DNA of 64,000 nt. Source: Pseudomonas sp. AKS31. GTDB taxonomy: Bacteria > Pseudomonadota > Gammaproteobacteria > Pseudomonadales > Pseudomonadaceae. The DNA lies in NCBI RefSeq assembly GCF_023634765.1, contig NZ_JAMLFX010000002.1, forward strand, positions 593,072 to 657,071, read 5' to 3'. This document shows positions 33,492 to 42,514 of this stretch, one piece after another. A model generated the notes under the pieces. It did not search any database. It had not been told where the DNA came from and saw nothing but the letters and a program-made list of their open reading frames with translations. Position numbers and translations under genes: made by a program. The number at the start of each line of letters is the position of its first letter. The first letter of the stretch is position 1.

Positions 33492-34223
33492 TCACTGAAA
33501 AAAATGATCGAAGACCATTTTCAAACCAAAAAACGTCACCCCTGCTTTTAAAAGCATGGCGCCTACACGCTGCGATATACGGTCTCTGAGAAAACCCCCC
33601 AAATACGATCCAAGCGTGGATGCGGTAATCATGATGATGATGAGATTTGCGTAATCCATGAACGCAAAACCGGCAATAACGAAGGCCGCCACTTTCAAGC
33701 CGTGGAGCACACTCATTTGCATGGCGTGGGTGACGATCACTTCATTCTTATTGATGTTCATCTTCATCAGGATCGGCTGTGATATCAGACCGGTCACTGC
33801 CACGAAGAGTGAAAGGAACGTTTGAAAGAAGCCCACGATTGCAAAGTTCTTAAATACAAACCCCAAGCGCGAGACGATCTTCGTCCAGGTAATGGCCAGA
33901 ATAAAAAGGCCAAGGATCAGTGATAGATATTGCTCGGGGAATTTCCCGATAAAAAAATAACCTATGAAGGCACCGACAAGGCAGCCAATGACATATCTAG
34001 GCAGGATTTCTATTTTTGCGCTCTTGTAATCAAAGGCAAATCTGCTGCCATTGCTGACCATTTGAATCAAACCGTGAACCGGCACTACCGCAGATATGGG
34101 GATGAATTGAGGCATCACTGCAAGCAATCCAATACCACCACCAACACCAATGGCGGCAGTCATGAATGACGTGATAAAACTGACGCCCACCAACATATAC
34201 AAGCCATCAGAGATTCCGAGCAT
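33492..34223 (-). CDS. TauE/SafE (TSUP) family permease
   Basis: A 243-residue inner-membrane protein with seven or eight hydrophobic segments, starting MLGISDGLYMLVGVSFITSF and containing the family glycine cluster AAIGVGGGIGLLAV. TSUP proteins move sulfite, sulfoacetate or other organic anions. The ATG at 34223 has AGGA seven bases upstream; a TTG two codons earlier is possible. Together with the dioxygenase it may form an oxidise-and-export unit. Codon use is AT-leaning (ATA, AAA, TTT frequent). Confidence 0.85.
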   Translation of the reverse strand: MLGISDGLYMLVGVSFITSFMTAAIGVGGGIGLLAVMPQFIPISAVVPVHGLIQMVSNGSRFAFDYKSAKIEILPRYVIGCLVGAFIGYFFIGKFPEQYLSLILGLFILAITWTKIVSRLGFVFKNFAIVGFFQTFLSLFVAVTGLISQPILMKMNINKNEVIVTHAMQMSVLHGLKVAAFVIAGFAFMDYANLIIIMITASTLGSYLGGFLRDRISQRVGAMLLKAGVTFFGLKMVFDHFFQ

Positions 34224-34840
34224 TATCAATTCCTGTCCAATTTTTAAAGGTTAAGCGTGCATCTAGATGCGGTGGTTTTTTTTGCGAAGCAACTTGTCCT
34301 TGCACAAGCACCTATAAGTGTTCCGAGACAATCAGGTGTTGCAGGCTGGGTTAAGTCATTGCCTGCTTTAGGCACTTGGCCATGTCGAGTTTTTACATCG
34401 GTGGATGTCGCTTGGTTGTCAGGCGTATATCTTTTTCAACACGATAAGGTTTCCGCTCCTGTTGAAGGGGGCGTCGAGGCTAATAAATAAAGTCTGGTTG
34501 ATGCGTGAGTAAGGGTTACGGTAGTTCGTAACCCCTTTACTCTTTATGGCGGAAAGTCAGTGCATTATCCAAATGGCTGCATCGTTGCGCTGACTAGTTT
34601 TCGGCCCGATGAACATCTCCCTCCTGAATATATTCAATCGTCCACCCCGTCACGTCCCGGCGATTAAAGGCGGGTCATAGTGTCGATAAGACTCATTAGT
34701 CTGTACGGGTAGTTATCGCCATTTAAATAAACCGAGAGACTGCCATGACTCACTTTCTTCGTCGGTCGCGAGGGTAGAAACAATTATATGTTTCTACCGT
34801 CCGACACTGTCATGGCAAGCCTTCTCAGACAAAACGCGAC
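34224..34840. other. 617-base region without a convincing gene
   Basis: AT-richer than its surroundings. It holds a hairpin at 34513-34534 (GGGTTACG, loop GTAGTT, CGTAACCC) followed by a weakly T-rich stretch, and a perfect 10-bp inverted repeat at 34773-34798 (GGTAGAAACA / TGTTTCTACC). Short open frames exist (a 77-codon GTG frame at 34257-34490, and frames of 23 and 10 codons near 34609 and 34745) but none looks like a protein I can support. It may be the decayed edge of an insertion and must include the TSUP promoter. Confidence 0.6.
34773..34798. repeat. Perfect inverted repeat downstream of the PQQ dehydrogenase
   Basis: GGTAGAAACA and TGTTTCTACC flank the loop ATTATA. It lies 43 bases after the stop of the leftward dehydrogenase gene, so it may act as its terminator, although no U-run follows. 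Confidence 0.55.
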
Positions 34841-37297
34841 TTACTTCTCGGGTAGGGCCCAAGCAATGATGCTGTCACCCAGCTTGGTTGGAATTCGATC
34901 ATGACCGCCAACTACGGCCACGACGTACTGTCGGCCTTGGCTCATGTAGGTCAAGGGTGAGGCCTGATTACCTGCAGGGAGGCGTTCTTCCCACAGCAGT
35001 TCGCCACTTTCGCTGTTGTAAGCGCGCATGAAACGATCGAGGGTGGCACCGATGAACGTCACGCCGCCGGCGGTCGTCACGCCCGTTGCGTCACTCGGTG
35101 TACCGATTTCGAAGCGCATCCGGGAGGCGATTCCCCAAGGCCCGCTGTCATATCCGGTACCGAATGGTCGGCTCCAGACGACGTCGCGTGTGCGCAGGTC
35201 GATGCCAGCAATGAAACCCCAGGGTGGCGCAATGCAAGGCTGGTCAAGGGAGGACATCCACGGATCCTTGATGGCGCCATAAGGCAGCCCGGCCTGGACG
35301 CGGAAGCCTTGGCTGTTGCCCGGCGATTCCTGGAACGACTTGGCATTGATTGCATCGAGTTGTTCGCGAGGAACCAGTCCCTGCATATAAGGGAGTCGCT
35401 GGTTATTGATGATCAGCAGTCCGCGCTTTAGATCGACCATCACACCTCCCCAGTTCAAGCCGCCGTGATGACCGGGGAAAATCAGGCTTTGTTGGCCGAC
35501 GACCGGCGGGGTGAAGATCCCTTCATAGCGTGCCTGGCGAAATTCGAGGCGACATTGCATCTGATCGAAAGGGGTCAGGCCCCAGGCCTTGGCCTCGGTG
35601 AGTACTTCCGGGGTCTTCGATGGGCGCCCCATGGTGCTCGGCATATCCGGCGAAAGTGGCTGGGTGGCAGCGGTGTAGTCTCCGGGGGCGGTCCCCTGTG
35701 GCACAGGCGATTGCACGACATCCACCAGTGGTTCGCCGGTGGCGCGGTCAAGCACGAACAACTGGCCGGACTTGGTGGCTTGGATAACGGCCGGGCGTGA
35801 CCCTGTGGCGGTTGGGAAATCAATCAGGCTGGGTTGTGGGCTCAGGTCGTAGTCCCATAGATCATGGTGAACGGTCTGGAAATGCCATTTGACCTTACCT
35901 GTCGCTGCATCGAGTGCAACCAGGGAAGAGCTGAACTTGTCCTCCTGTTCCGTGCGGGTACCGCCGTAGAAGTCGCCAGCTGCGTTGCCGGTGGTGACAT
36001 ACACCAACCCGAGCTCATCGTCGGCGGAAAGCGGTGCCCAGGAGTTGGGCGTGCTAAGCGTGTAGGTTTCGTCGTGGCGAGCGGGGGTATTGGTGTCTGG
36101 GCGGCCCAGGTCCCAGGCCCATTTCTGTTTGCCGGTCACTGCATCGTAGGCACGAACCACCCCCGAAGGGGCCGGGCGCACATCTGAGTCAAGGACTCGG
36201 CCTCCGGTGATGACGACCCCGCGAATGACGATGGGGGCAGAAGTGATACCCGTCGAGCCTTTTCTGAAGGTGCCTAACCCGTCTTTCAAATCCGCAAAAC
36301 CTGCGTTGCCGAAGCCGGGGCACGCTTGGCCAGTCAGGGCGTCTACCGCGCCCAGGCGAATATCGTTGGTGCCCCAGATGATGCGCGAGGCGCATAGGCC
36401 ACTGGCATTGGGTACTTCGAAATAGGAGACGCCACGGCAGTAGGCGCCGCCATTGGCGAAGTAGTCCGGGTCAACTTTGGAGTCGAACCGCCAGTTCTCC
36501 TTTCCGGTGGTGGCATTCAAGGAAATGATGATTTGCTTTGGCGTGCAGGTATAAAGCGAGTTACCGACCTTGATCGGCGTGGCCTCGTTCAAGTACTTGG
36601 TTTTTTCACCGGCTTGCTTCACGTCGCCGTGGTGGTATTCCCAGACTTTCACCAGGCCCGGCACATTCGAAGGCGTGATTTGTGATGCGGCGGAATAGTG
36701 ATTGCCCAAGTTGGAACCTGCATAGGCAGTCCAGTTGGTCTCGTTGTGTGACGCGGCAATATTGCCGTCCGGGGAAGTCACCGTACTGCGGCTGAAGGGT
36801 TGTCCAGTGCGTGTTGTGGCGAGCGTCGAGTCGGCGAGGTGAACGGTTGTCGGGAAGAACAGGGGGACCAGGATTGTGCCCCCCATGAGCAGCGGCAGCC
36901 CACCCATAATGATGAAGTAATGACTTCGTTTGGCATTGGCAAAGTCACGACGCACCAAAGGCCAGAATGCCAGAAACGGAATGCTCAGAACGGCCAGCCA
37001 GGCCAGGCGTGGAATGAAAGCCCAGCCGTCGTATCCAGACTCCCAGATCGCCCAGGCGTAGGTGGCCAGAGAGGCTGCGCCATAAAGGTAGAGGCCGAGG
37101 GAATGTTTCAGGCCGATGAGGATGGCCGAGAGCAGCAGGGTGGTCCCCATCATGGCGTAATAGGGCGATCCGCCCGCCGCCACCAGGACACCGCCTTTGT
37201 AGGCCAGCGTCGCTCCAAGCAGGGCAACCAATATGTTGTACGCCCCGAACAGAAGGTTCGAGACTCCCGCTCCTCTACCCAACGTCCCTTCGTTCAT
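34841..37297 (-). CDS. Membrane-bound PQQ-dependent dehydrogenase (glucose/quinate/shikimate family)
   Basis: An 818-residue enzyme: five hydrophobic segments in the first 140 residues (quinone-reducing membrane anchor), then a periplasmic eight-bladed quinoprotein propeller (NWTAYAGSNLGNHYSAASQITPSN, WRFDSKVDP, WHFQTVHHDLWDYDLSPQPSL, GNQASPLTYMSQGRQYVVAVVGG). Family members oxidise glucose, quinate or shikimate in the periplasm and pass electrons to ubiquinone. The N-terminus differs from typical Pseudomonas Gcd, so another polyol or sugar-acid substrate is possible. I prefer the ATG at 37297, which has AGGGA at 8 bases; the ATG at 37306 abuts that site. Confidence 0.9.
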   Translation of the reverse strand: MNEGTLGRGAGVSNLLFGAYNILVALLGATLAYKGGVLVAAGGSPYYAMMGTTLLLSAILIGLKHSLGLYLYGAASLATYAWAIWESGYDGWAFIPRLAWLAVLSIPFLAFWPLVRRDFANAKRSHYFIIMGGLPLLMGGTILVPLFFPTTVHLADSTLATTRTGQPFSRSTVTSPDGNIAASHNETNWTAYAGSNLGNHYSAASQITPSNVPGLVKVWEYHHGDVKQAGEKTKYLNEATPIKVGNSLYTCTPKQIIISLNATTGKENWRFDSKVDPDYFANGGAYCRGVSYFEVPNASGLCASRIIWGTNDIRLGAVDALTGQACPGFGNAGFADLKDGLGTFRKGSTGITSAPIVIRGVVITGGRVLDSDVRPAPSGVVRAYDAVTGKQKWAWDLGRPDTNTPARHDETYTLSTPNSWAPLSADDELGLVYVTTGNAAGDFYGGTRTEQEDKFSSSLVALDAATGKVKWHFQTVHHDLWDYDLSPQPSLIDFPTATGSRPAVIQATKSGQLFVLDRATGEPLVDVVQSPVPQGTAPGDYTAATQPLSPDMPSTMGRPSKTPEVLTEAKAWGLTPFDQMQCRLEFRQARYEGIFTPPVVGQQSLIFPGHHGGLNWGGVMVDLKRGLLIINNQRLPYMQGLVPREQLDAINAKSFQESPGNSQGFRVQAGLPYGAIKDPWMSSLDQPCIAPPWGFIAGIDLRTRDVVWSRPFGTGYDSGPWGIASRMRFEIGTPSDATGVTTAGGVTFIGATLDRFMRAYNSESGELLWEERLPAGNQASPLTYMSQGRQYVVAVVGGHDRIPTKLGDSIIAWALPEK

Positions 37298-37358
37298 TGC
37301 GATCATCCCTGTGTGATTCGATATGGCTCCTTCCGAGCGGCGCGCATGATTGCTCATT

Positions 37359-37376
37359 ATTGTAACGAAATACAAT
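37359..37376. promoter_or_regulatory. Candidate GntR operator upstream of the PQQ dehydrogenase
   Basis: ATTGTA-ACGAAA-TACAAT is an 18-base interrupted palindrome 61 bases before the dehydrogenase start. TTGTA/TACAA arms are common in operators of FCD-type GntR regulators, and such a regulator is the next gene upstream. Confidence 0.5.
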
Positions 37377-37525
37377 ATCCGACGAAAAAATTAACTATTC
37401 CGTACGGATTAGATGGTTTTTTTGTATTTTGTGCCTAGGATAGACAATCTGATAAGCTGCTTCGCGAATGGCTGTAGAGCACTCAGATGAAGCTTTGATC
37501 AGTACCAGGGAGTGGGTGACGCGCT

Positions 37526-38428
37526 CTATAGCCCTTCATCTTTTGGCATGACGTCCTGCCGGGTCTTGAGTCGGCCTACGTCGTCCAGGTGTCTCCAGAG
37601 AAATTGCGCAGCTTCTTCACGCCGGTCAGACTCGATGAGGTCGAGCAAATGGATGTGTTCCTGGCATTGCGCCATAAGACGAGTGCGATCGACGTTGGCC
37701 TTGTAGCTCATGAAGCGTCTGAGCTGATTTTGCTGGCGTATGGCATCAATGAAAAAGACATTGCCGGAGCACTGCACGATCAGTTCGTGAAACTGGGCGC
37801 CCACCTCGAACAGTTGGGCCCGGGACAAGGTATGGATATCCCCGTCGAGCATGGCCAGTTGCTGTTGCCGGGCTTGGGCAAATGCGGCGTGATTGATCTG
37901 ATAACCGGGCTCAAGCAGGGCGGCCGGTTCGATGGCCATCCGAAAACGGTAGCTTTGGATGTGTGCCTGGGCGTTATGCACGAAGTCTTTGAGACTCCAT
38001 CCTTGCCCCGGCTTGCGCTCTACCATGGCTTCGCTGGCCAGCCTGTTCAGTACCTTGAGCAACTGTCCTCGGGGTACTTCGTAACGGCGCAGCAGTTGCG
38101 CTTCAAAAAAGTCGGCAGGTATTTCTCCGCCAAGAATGTCGTCGACCACACGAAGGTAAAACTCTTCGAAGGGATCGCTGGCGAGAGGGAATGCTGCCTC
38201 CTGAATCTGCCCTGCATCTTTTTTCAGGAAGTAGCCACGATTGGGTTCCTGGATGGCAAGGTCCCATTCAGCGAGCAAGGCAAAAGCGCGCCGGACAGGC
38301 GAACGGGACACCCCAAGCGCTTGCGCAAACGTCTGCTCGCGCAACGGCTCACCGGCTTTCATCGACCTGGCTCGCACCATGTCGATGACGCGTGGAGCCA
38401 ACTGCAGGGCGAGGTCTTTCTTGATCAC
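37526..38428 (-). CDS. GntR family regulator (FCD type) with a possible second winged helix
   Basis: A 300-residue regulator, longer than the usual 220-250. Residues 8-60 look like a first winged helix (LREQTFAQALGVSRSPVRRAFALLAEWDLA); residues 85-145 look like a second (EEFYLRVVDDILGG... RYEVPRGQLLKVLNRLASEAMVERKPGQGW). From about 155 an FCD-type helical ligand domain follows (HIQSYRFRMAIEPAAL ... FHELIVQCSGNVFFIDAIRQQNQ). It stands between the dehydrogenase and the divergent racemase/isomerase genes and probably controls both. Confidence 0.85.
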   Translation of the reverse strand: MIKKDLALQLAPRVIDMVRARSMKAGEPLREQTFAQALGVSRSPVRRAFALLAEWDLAIQEPNRGYFLKKDAGQIQEAAFPLASDPFEEFYLRVVDDILGGEIPADFFEAQLLRRYEVPRGQLLKVLNRLASEAMVERKPGQGWSLKDFVHNAQAHIQSYRFRMAIEPAALLEPGYQINHAAFAQARQQQLAMLDGDIHTLSRAQLFEVGAQFHELIVQCSGNVFFIDAIRQQNQLRRFMSYKANVDRTRLMAQCQEHIHLLDLIESDRREEAAQFLWRHLDDVGRLKTRQDVMPKDEGL

Positions 38429-38582
38429 AGGCTCTCTCTCGAATGGTTAACTTCAGTCCGTTCCCGTTGGGGCAGAGGCCCCCATCGGACTGGAGTGGGA
38501 AAATACCACACGAGGAGGACGAGGGTATCTGCACAAAGAGCGCTGGCGGACTTGTCGAACAACCTTGTCGAGGCATATGAGC

Positions 38583-39269
38583 ATGAAGGCTCCGCGCATT
38601 TTTCTGATCCACGCGACCGCATTGGCGATCGATCCCGTCACGGTAGCTTTTGCCAGTCAATGGCCGCAGGCACAGATCGTCAATCTGCTTGAAGACTCGT
38701 TATCCCGAGATCGAGTGGAGGAGGGGGCACTAACCTCGAGTATGAAGGCGCGCTTTCTGGCACTGTCACATTACGCAGTACAAAGCGCCGCGGACGCCAT
38801 TCTCTTCACTTGCTCGGCTTTTGGCGATGCCATAGACCTGTGCAAGCCTGAGATTGCCATTCCGGTACTCAAGCCGAACGAAGCCATGATCAACCAGGCA
38901 ATCACGCAAGCATCGCGTATTGCTGTGCTGGCGACGTTCGAGCCGACCATCCCTTCGATAGTCGCCGAGTTCAAGCAAGTGGCTGAGCGTCGTGGTCGCG
39001 TGCTGGAGGTGGTGCCGTATTTTGTTTCCGGTGCGATGCAGAGGCTGAGTGAAGGCGACAAACAAGGTCACGATACCGCCATCGCAGAAATGGCCGGTCG
39101 GGTCGAGGCCTGCGATCTGATCTGTTTCGCCCAGTTTTCGATGACGAGCGCCGCCGGGCTGGCACAGGCTCGATCTGGTCTGCCCGTATTGACCACGCCC
39201 GACAGTGCAGTGCTGGAGTTGCGAAGGATGCTCCAGGCTAATGATTTCGTTTCTTCCCAGGATGGATGA
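38583..39269 (+). CDS. Aspartate/glutamate racemase family protein
   Basis: A 228-residue protein with the Asp/Glu/hydantoin racemase fold. The two-cysteine pattern of true racemases is only partly visible: AILFTCSAFGDAID has the first Cys, while the second position reads ICFAQFSMTSA, with Cys replaced or shifted. Such members include maleate isomerase-like and uncharacterised enzymes. Start at 38583 has GAGG nine bases upstream; ATG 38577 is too close to it. It is followed seven bases later by the isomerase gene. Confidence 0.8.
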   Translation: MKAPRIFLIHATALAIDPVTVAFASQWPQAQIVNLLEDSLSRDRVEEGALTSSMKARFLALSHYAVQSAADAILFTCSAFGDAIDLCKPEIAIPVLKPNEAMINQAITQASRIAVLATFEPTIPSIVAEFKQVAERRGRVLEVVPYFVSGAMQRLSEGDKQGHDTAIAEMAGRVEACDLICFAQFSMTSAAGLAQARSGLPVLTTPDSAVLELRRMLQANDFVSSQDG

Positions 39270-39276
39270 TTACCCA

Positions 39277-40026
39277 ATGCTCAAGTTCAATGCTCATCTC
39301 GGCTTCCAATTCAATGAATTGCCTTTTCTGCAACGCATCGAAGCCGCCGCAGCCGCCGGTTTCCGGGCGGTGGAGTTCCCGTCGCCGTATGAATTCGACG
39401 CAAGTCTGCTTGCCGACCATCTAGCCCAATACAGTTTGCCGTTGATTCAGTTCGCCGCCCCGGCTGGCGTGACCAAAGGCATCGCCGCGTTACCGGGCAT
39501 GGAAGTGGAGTTTCGCGACGGGTTGCGCCAGGCCGTCAGCTACGCAAAGGCGTTGGCGTGTTCGGATGTCCACATCATGTCGGGCGTTACAACGCAGAAT
39601 GACGCTGAGCGTATCTACGCGGGCAACCTGGAATATGCCGTCAAGTACTTCGAAGACCAGGGGCTGCGGCCGCTTATCGAAGTGATCAGCGCGGAGGCGA
39701 TGCCGGGCTATTACATGTCTGACTTCAGCAAGGCGCAACAGATTCTGGAAACCTTCCCGAGTGTCGGGCTGATTCTTGATCTTTACCATGCCCAGCTTTT
39801 GACCGGAGACGCAGCCGATGTGCTGGCGCGGTTTTATGCCAGAACCGTCCATGTGCAAATTGCTGATTGCCCGGGTCGTCACGAGCCGGGAACAGGGAAT
39901 ATCGACTTTGCTGCGTTGTTCGCGGCGCTGGAGCAGCGCGGCTATGCAGGATGGATCGGATGTGAATACCGTCCTTCTGGCTCTACCGTTGCGAGCCTTG
40001 AGTGGTTCAAGCAGTTGAGTGCTTAG
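39277..40026 (+). CDS. Hydroxypyruvate isomerase-like (Hyi/OtnI) protein
   Basis: A 249-residue TIM-barrel isomerase of the xylose isomerase-like superfamily. It starts MLKFNAHLGFQFNELPF, and has EVISAEAMPGYYM, LILDLYHAQLLTGD and HVQIADCPGRHEPGTGNIDF, the motif set of hydroxypyruvate and 2-oxotetronate isomerases. It lies in an operon with the racemase-like gene. Together with the PQQ dehydrogenase and the GntR regulator this suggests breakdown of a small sugar acid; the compound is not known. Confidence 0.87.
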   Translation: MLKFNAHLGFQFNELPFLQRIEAAAAAGFRAVEFPSPYEFDASLLADHLAQYSLPLIQFAAPAGVTKGIAALPGMEVEFRDGLRQAVSYAKALACSDVHIMSGVTTQNDAERIYAGNLEYAVKYFEDQGLRPLIEVISAEAMPGYYMSDFSKAQQILETFPSVGLILDLYHAQLLTGDAADVLARFYARTVHVQIADCPGRHEPGTGNIDFAALFAALEQRGYAGWIGCEYRPSGSTVASLEWFKQLSA

Positions 40027-40086
40027 GTTTTAGACTCAAGACATTGCGACGGTAGGTTTGTGATTCTGTGATGGAATGTAAAAGGA

Positions 40087-40120
40087 GGGCGATGATCGCT
40101 AAGATCTTCGATCGTCGCCC
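40087..40120 (+). terminator. Hairpin downstream of the hyi-like gene
   Basis: GGGCGATGATCG pairs with CGATCGTCGCCC (12 bp, one G-U type pair) around CTAAGATCTT, 60 bases after the stop at 40026. No U-run follows, so a factor-independent terminator is likely but not certain. Confidence 0.55.
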
Positions 40121-40195
40121 ATCTACAGTTAACTACACTAAATGGTCGTTTAGTTGAGCTATCAAAAAGCCATCATTTAATCAATGGAGCAGGCG

Positions 40196-40711
40196 ATGAT
40201 TCAACGTAAAGCAAGCGCACAAGACGTGATCAATGGGTTGAATCTCGAGCCTCATCTCGAAGGCGGTTATTTTCGCAGAACCTATCAGTCAGACCATCGC
40301 GACTGGCTCGAAACCGCTGCAGGACCGCGCTACCTGATGACGTCGATCTACTATCTGCTGACCGAGCAATCACCCGTGGGCCAGTTTCATTTCAACCAGT
40401 CCGACATACTGCATTATTTCCATCTGGGCGACGCGCTCGAATACAGCCTGATCCATCCTGACGGATCATTGCAGACATTCGTCATGGGCAACGATGTTCT
40501 CGCAGGACAGCACCTGCAATTGCACGTACCGGGTGGCATCTGGAAAGCATCGCGGTTGCTGGATGGCTCAAACGGATTTGGTTTGATCAGTGAAGCGGTT
40601 TCACCAGGATTCGATTTCGCCGACATGGAGATGGGGAGTCGCGAGAAACTCACGGCGGTTTTTCCACAGCATCGAGTGCTGATTGAAAAGCTGACACGGG
40701 ATGAGGATTGA
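40196..40711 (+). CDS. Cupin domain protein (DUF985)
   Basis: A 171-residue cupin_5 protein. Recognisable segments are LEPHLEGGYFRRTYQSD at the start, SIYYLLTEQSPVGQFHFNQSDILHYFHLGDALEYSLIHPDG in the middle, and the C-terminal SPGFDFADMEMGSREKL. The biochemical role of the family is not established; relatives bind sugar or nucleotide-sugar ligands in crystal structures. ATG 40196 has GGAG six bases upstream, unlike ATG 40184. It stands alone. Confidence 0.88.
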   Translation: MIQRKASAQDVINGLNLEPHLEGGYFRRTYQSDHRDWLETAAGPRYLMTSIYYLLTEQSPVGQFHFNQSDILHYFHLGDALEYSLIHPDGSLQTFVMGNDVLAGQHLQLHVPGGIWKASRLLDGSNGFGLISEAVSPGFDFADMEMGSREKLTAVFPQHRVLIEKLTRDED

Positions 40712-40938
40712 GCGATGCAGATTAAAAGGATTATCAGATTGAAGGGAAAGCCGTTTTGAGGCTTCGCAGGAGAATGAAATCTCGTGGGCAACGAGGCTAA
40801 CCTCGAAACATCTTGTTACGTGTAATGTATATTATGTTAAATGATGTCAGTTGCAACGCAGCCGCTTGAGCAACATCAACAAACCTCCACTTCAAATGGA
40901 TTAACTTGACCTGACTTTCGCTGACCCAAGGATTCCCC

Positions 40939-41997
40939 ATGCCTGCCGAAGTGGATGTCGCGATTATTGGCGGTGGCCAGTCCGCACTCGCCGTGGCTTA
41001 CTTCCTGCGCCGTACCGGGCGCTCCTTTGTGATTATCGATGCCGAAGCTGCACCGGGTGGCGCGTGGCGGCATGGCTGGGATTCCCTGCGACTGTTTTCA
41101 CCGTCGACCTGGAGCTCCATCGCCGGTTGGATGATGCCTCCGGTCACTGACGGCTACCCAACTCGCGACAACGTACTCGATTACCTGCGCCAGTATGAGC
41201 AACGCTACCAATTTCCTGTCGAACGGCCCTACTGGGTCAACGCTATCGAACGTCGGGGCAATCACCTCAACGTAAAAGCCCAGGGCCGCAGTTGGCTGGC
41301 CCGCACCGTGGTCAGCGCGACCGGCACCTGGCGCCATCCCTACCTGCCGCATTACCCCGGCAGCGAAATCTTTACCGGTCAGCAATTGCATTCGGCCCAC
41401 TACGTTAATGCCAAGCCGTTTGCCGGAAAAAAAGTCCTGGTGGTCGGCGGTGGCAACTCCGGTGCACAGATCCTCGCTGAAGTCTCGCAAGTGGCCGATG
41501 CCACCTGGGTCACTGCGCAGCTGCCAGAGTTTCTTGCCGATGACGTTGATGGACGCGTGCTCTTCGAACGCGCCACCGAGCGCTGGAAAGCGCAGCTGGC
41601 CGGCATCGACATTGAGAGACCGGTTGGCGGCTTGGGCGATATCGTGATGGTGCCGCCAGTCGTCGAGGCTCGGGAGCGCGGCGTGCTGCACGCGGTTCGG
41701 CCCTTCCTGCGCTTCACCGAGACCGGCGTGACGTGGGCTGATGGCTCGCAAACGCCGGTCGACGCGGTGATCTGGTGCACCGGCTTCCGCCCTGCCCTCG
41801 GCTATCTGGAATCACTGGGCGTGTGTACCGCCGACGGGCGTGTGGCCGTCAAAGGTACGCATTCGATTCAGGAACCGCGTTTGTGGTTAGTGGGTTATGG
41901 CGACTGGACAGGCGCCGCTTCCGCGACACTGATCGGCGTGACCCGAACGGCGCGCAGTACCGTCGAGGAAATTGAGCGATTTTTGAAGGAGCAGTGA
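40939..41997 (+). CDS. ArsO-like flavin-containing monooxygenase
   Basis: A 352-residue NAD(P)H-dependent FMO-type enzyme. FAD motif [19 protein letters not shown] (7-25), [24 protein letters not shown] typical of the ArsO group, the NAD(P)H motif [13 protein letters not shown] (about 165-177), and [11 protein letters not shown]. ArsO genes usually lie in arsenic operons, but their reaction is not established. No ars gene is nearby. AAGGA precedes the ATG. Confidence 0.85.
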   Translation: MPAEVDVAIIGGGQSALAVAYFLRRTGRSFVIIDAEAAPGGAWRHGWDSLRLFSPSTWSSIAGWMMPPVTDGYPTRDNVLDYLRQYEQRYQFPVERPYWVNAIERRGNHLNVKAQGRSWLARTVVSATGTWRHPYLPHYPGSEIFTGQQLHSAHYVNAKPFAGKKVLVVGGGNSGAQILAEVSQVADATWVTAQLPEFLADDVDGRVLFERATERWKAQLAGIDIERPVGGLGDIVMVPPVVEARERGVLHAVRPFLRFTETGVTWADGSQTPVDAVIWCTGFRPALGYLESLGVCTADGRVAVKGTHSIQEPRLWLVGYGDWTGAASATLIGVTRTARSTVEEIERFLKEQ

Positions 41998-42079
41998 GTC
42001 GGCGCACCTCAGCTCAGTCAACGCTGATTGACATCAAAATCGACGTCCTTTATCAGCACTTCTGTTCAGGAGACGCAAA

Positions 42080-42514
42080 ATGAGCATTGATTGGGTCAAC
42101 TTTACGCCTTGGACATCCCTGGGCGGAGGAGCCTTGATTGGCCTGGCGGCTAGCATGTTCGTTCTGGCAAATGGTCGCATCGCAGGTATCAGTGGTTTGA
42201 TTGGTAGCGTGATGCAATTTGGCAGTGAAGGTTGGAGCGAGAAGGCGCTATTTCTTCTTGGTCTGTCGCTTGCGCCATTGTTATGGGGGGCATTTAACGT
42301 GTTGCCGCACATCGAGATCAGGTCAGAGTGGCCCGCCCTGATTACTGCGGGGCTGCTCGTCGGCGTGGGAACCCGTTACGGCTCCGGCTGTACCAGCGGT
42401 CATGGTGTTTGTGGGATATCTCGACTGTCAGCCCGATCCATCACGGCAACGATGTGCTTTATGTTCGCCGGTTTCGCAACGGTGTACGTCATTCGTCATG
42501 TGGTGGGAGCATGA
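42080..42514 (+). CDS. YeeE/YedE family membrane protein, PmpA half
   Basis: A 144-residue membrane protein with four hydrophobic segments and the conserved cysteine motif GSGCTSGHGVCGISRLS (Cys in a thiosulfate/sulfur-transport motif). YeeE/YedE proteins move thiosulfate or other sulfur species. AGGAGA precedes the ATG. Its stop overlaps the start of the second half gene. Confidence 0.88.
   Translation: MSIDWVNFTPWTSLGGGALIGLAASMFVLANGRIAGISGLIGSVMQFGSEGWSEKALFLLGLSLAPLLWGAFNVLPHIEIRSEWPALITAGLLVGVGTRYGSGCTSGHGVCGISRLSARSITATMCFMFAGFATVYVIRHVVGA

Noticed and set aside
32495..34223. Reading the TauD-TSUP pair as a taurine use operon
   Set aside because: The oxygenase motifs are nearer to amino acid hydroxylases, and no tauABC importer or sulfonate regulator is present.
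34257..34490. 77-codon GTG frame in the non-coding gap, with AAAGG upstream and a hairpin after it
   Set aside because: The protein has no recognisable feature and odd composition; signals could be chance. Kept only as a note in the gap entry.
34745..34777. 10-codon frame MTHFLRRSRG
   Set aside because: Too short, weak ribosome site, no operon context.
40715..40759. 14-codon basic frame (MQIKRIIRLKGKPF) after the cupin gene
   Set aside because: GAGG is present at about 9 bases but it lies within the end of the cupin gene, and there is no other support.
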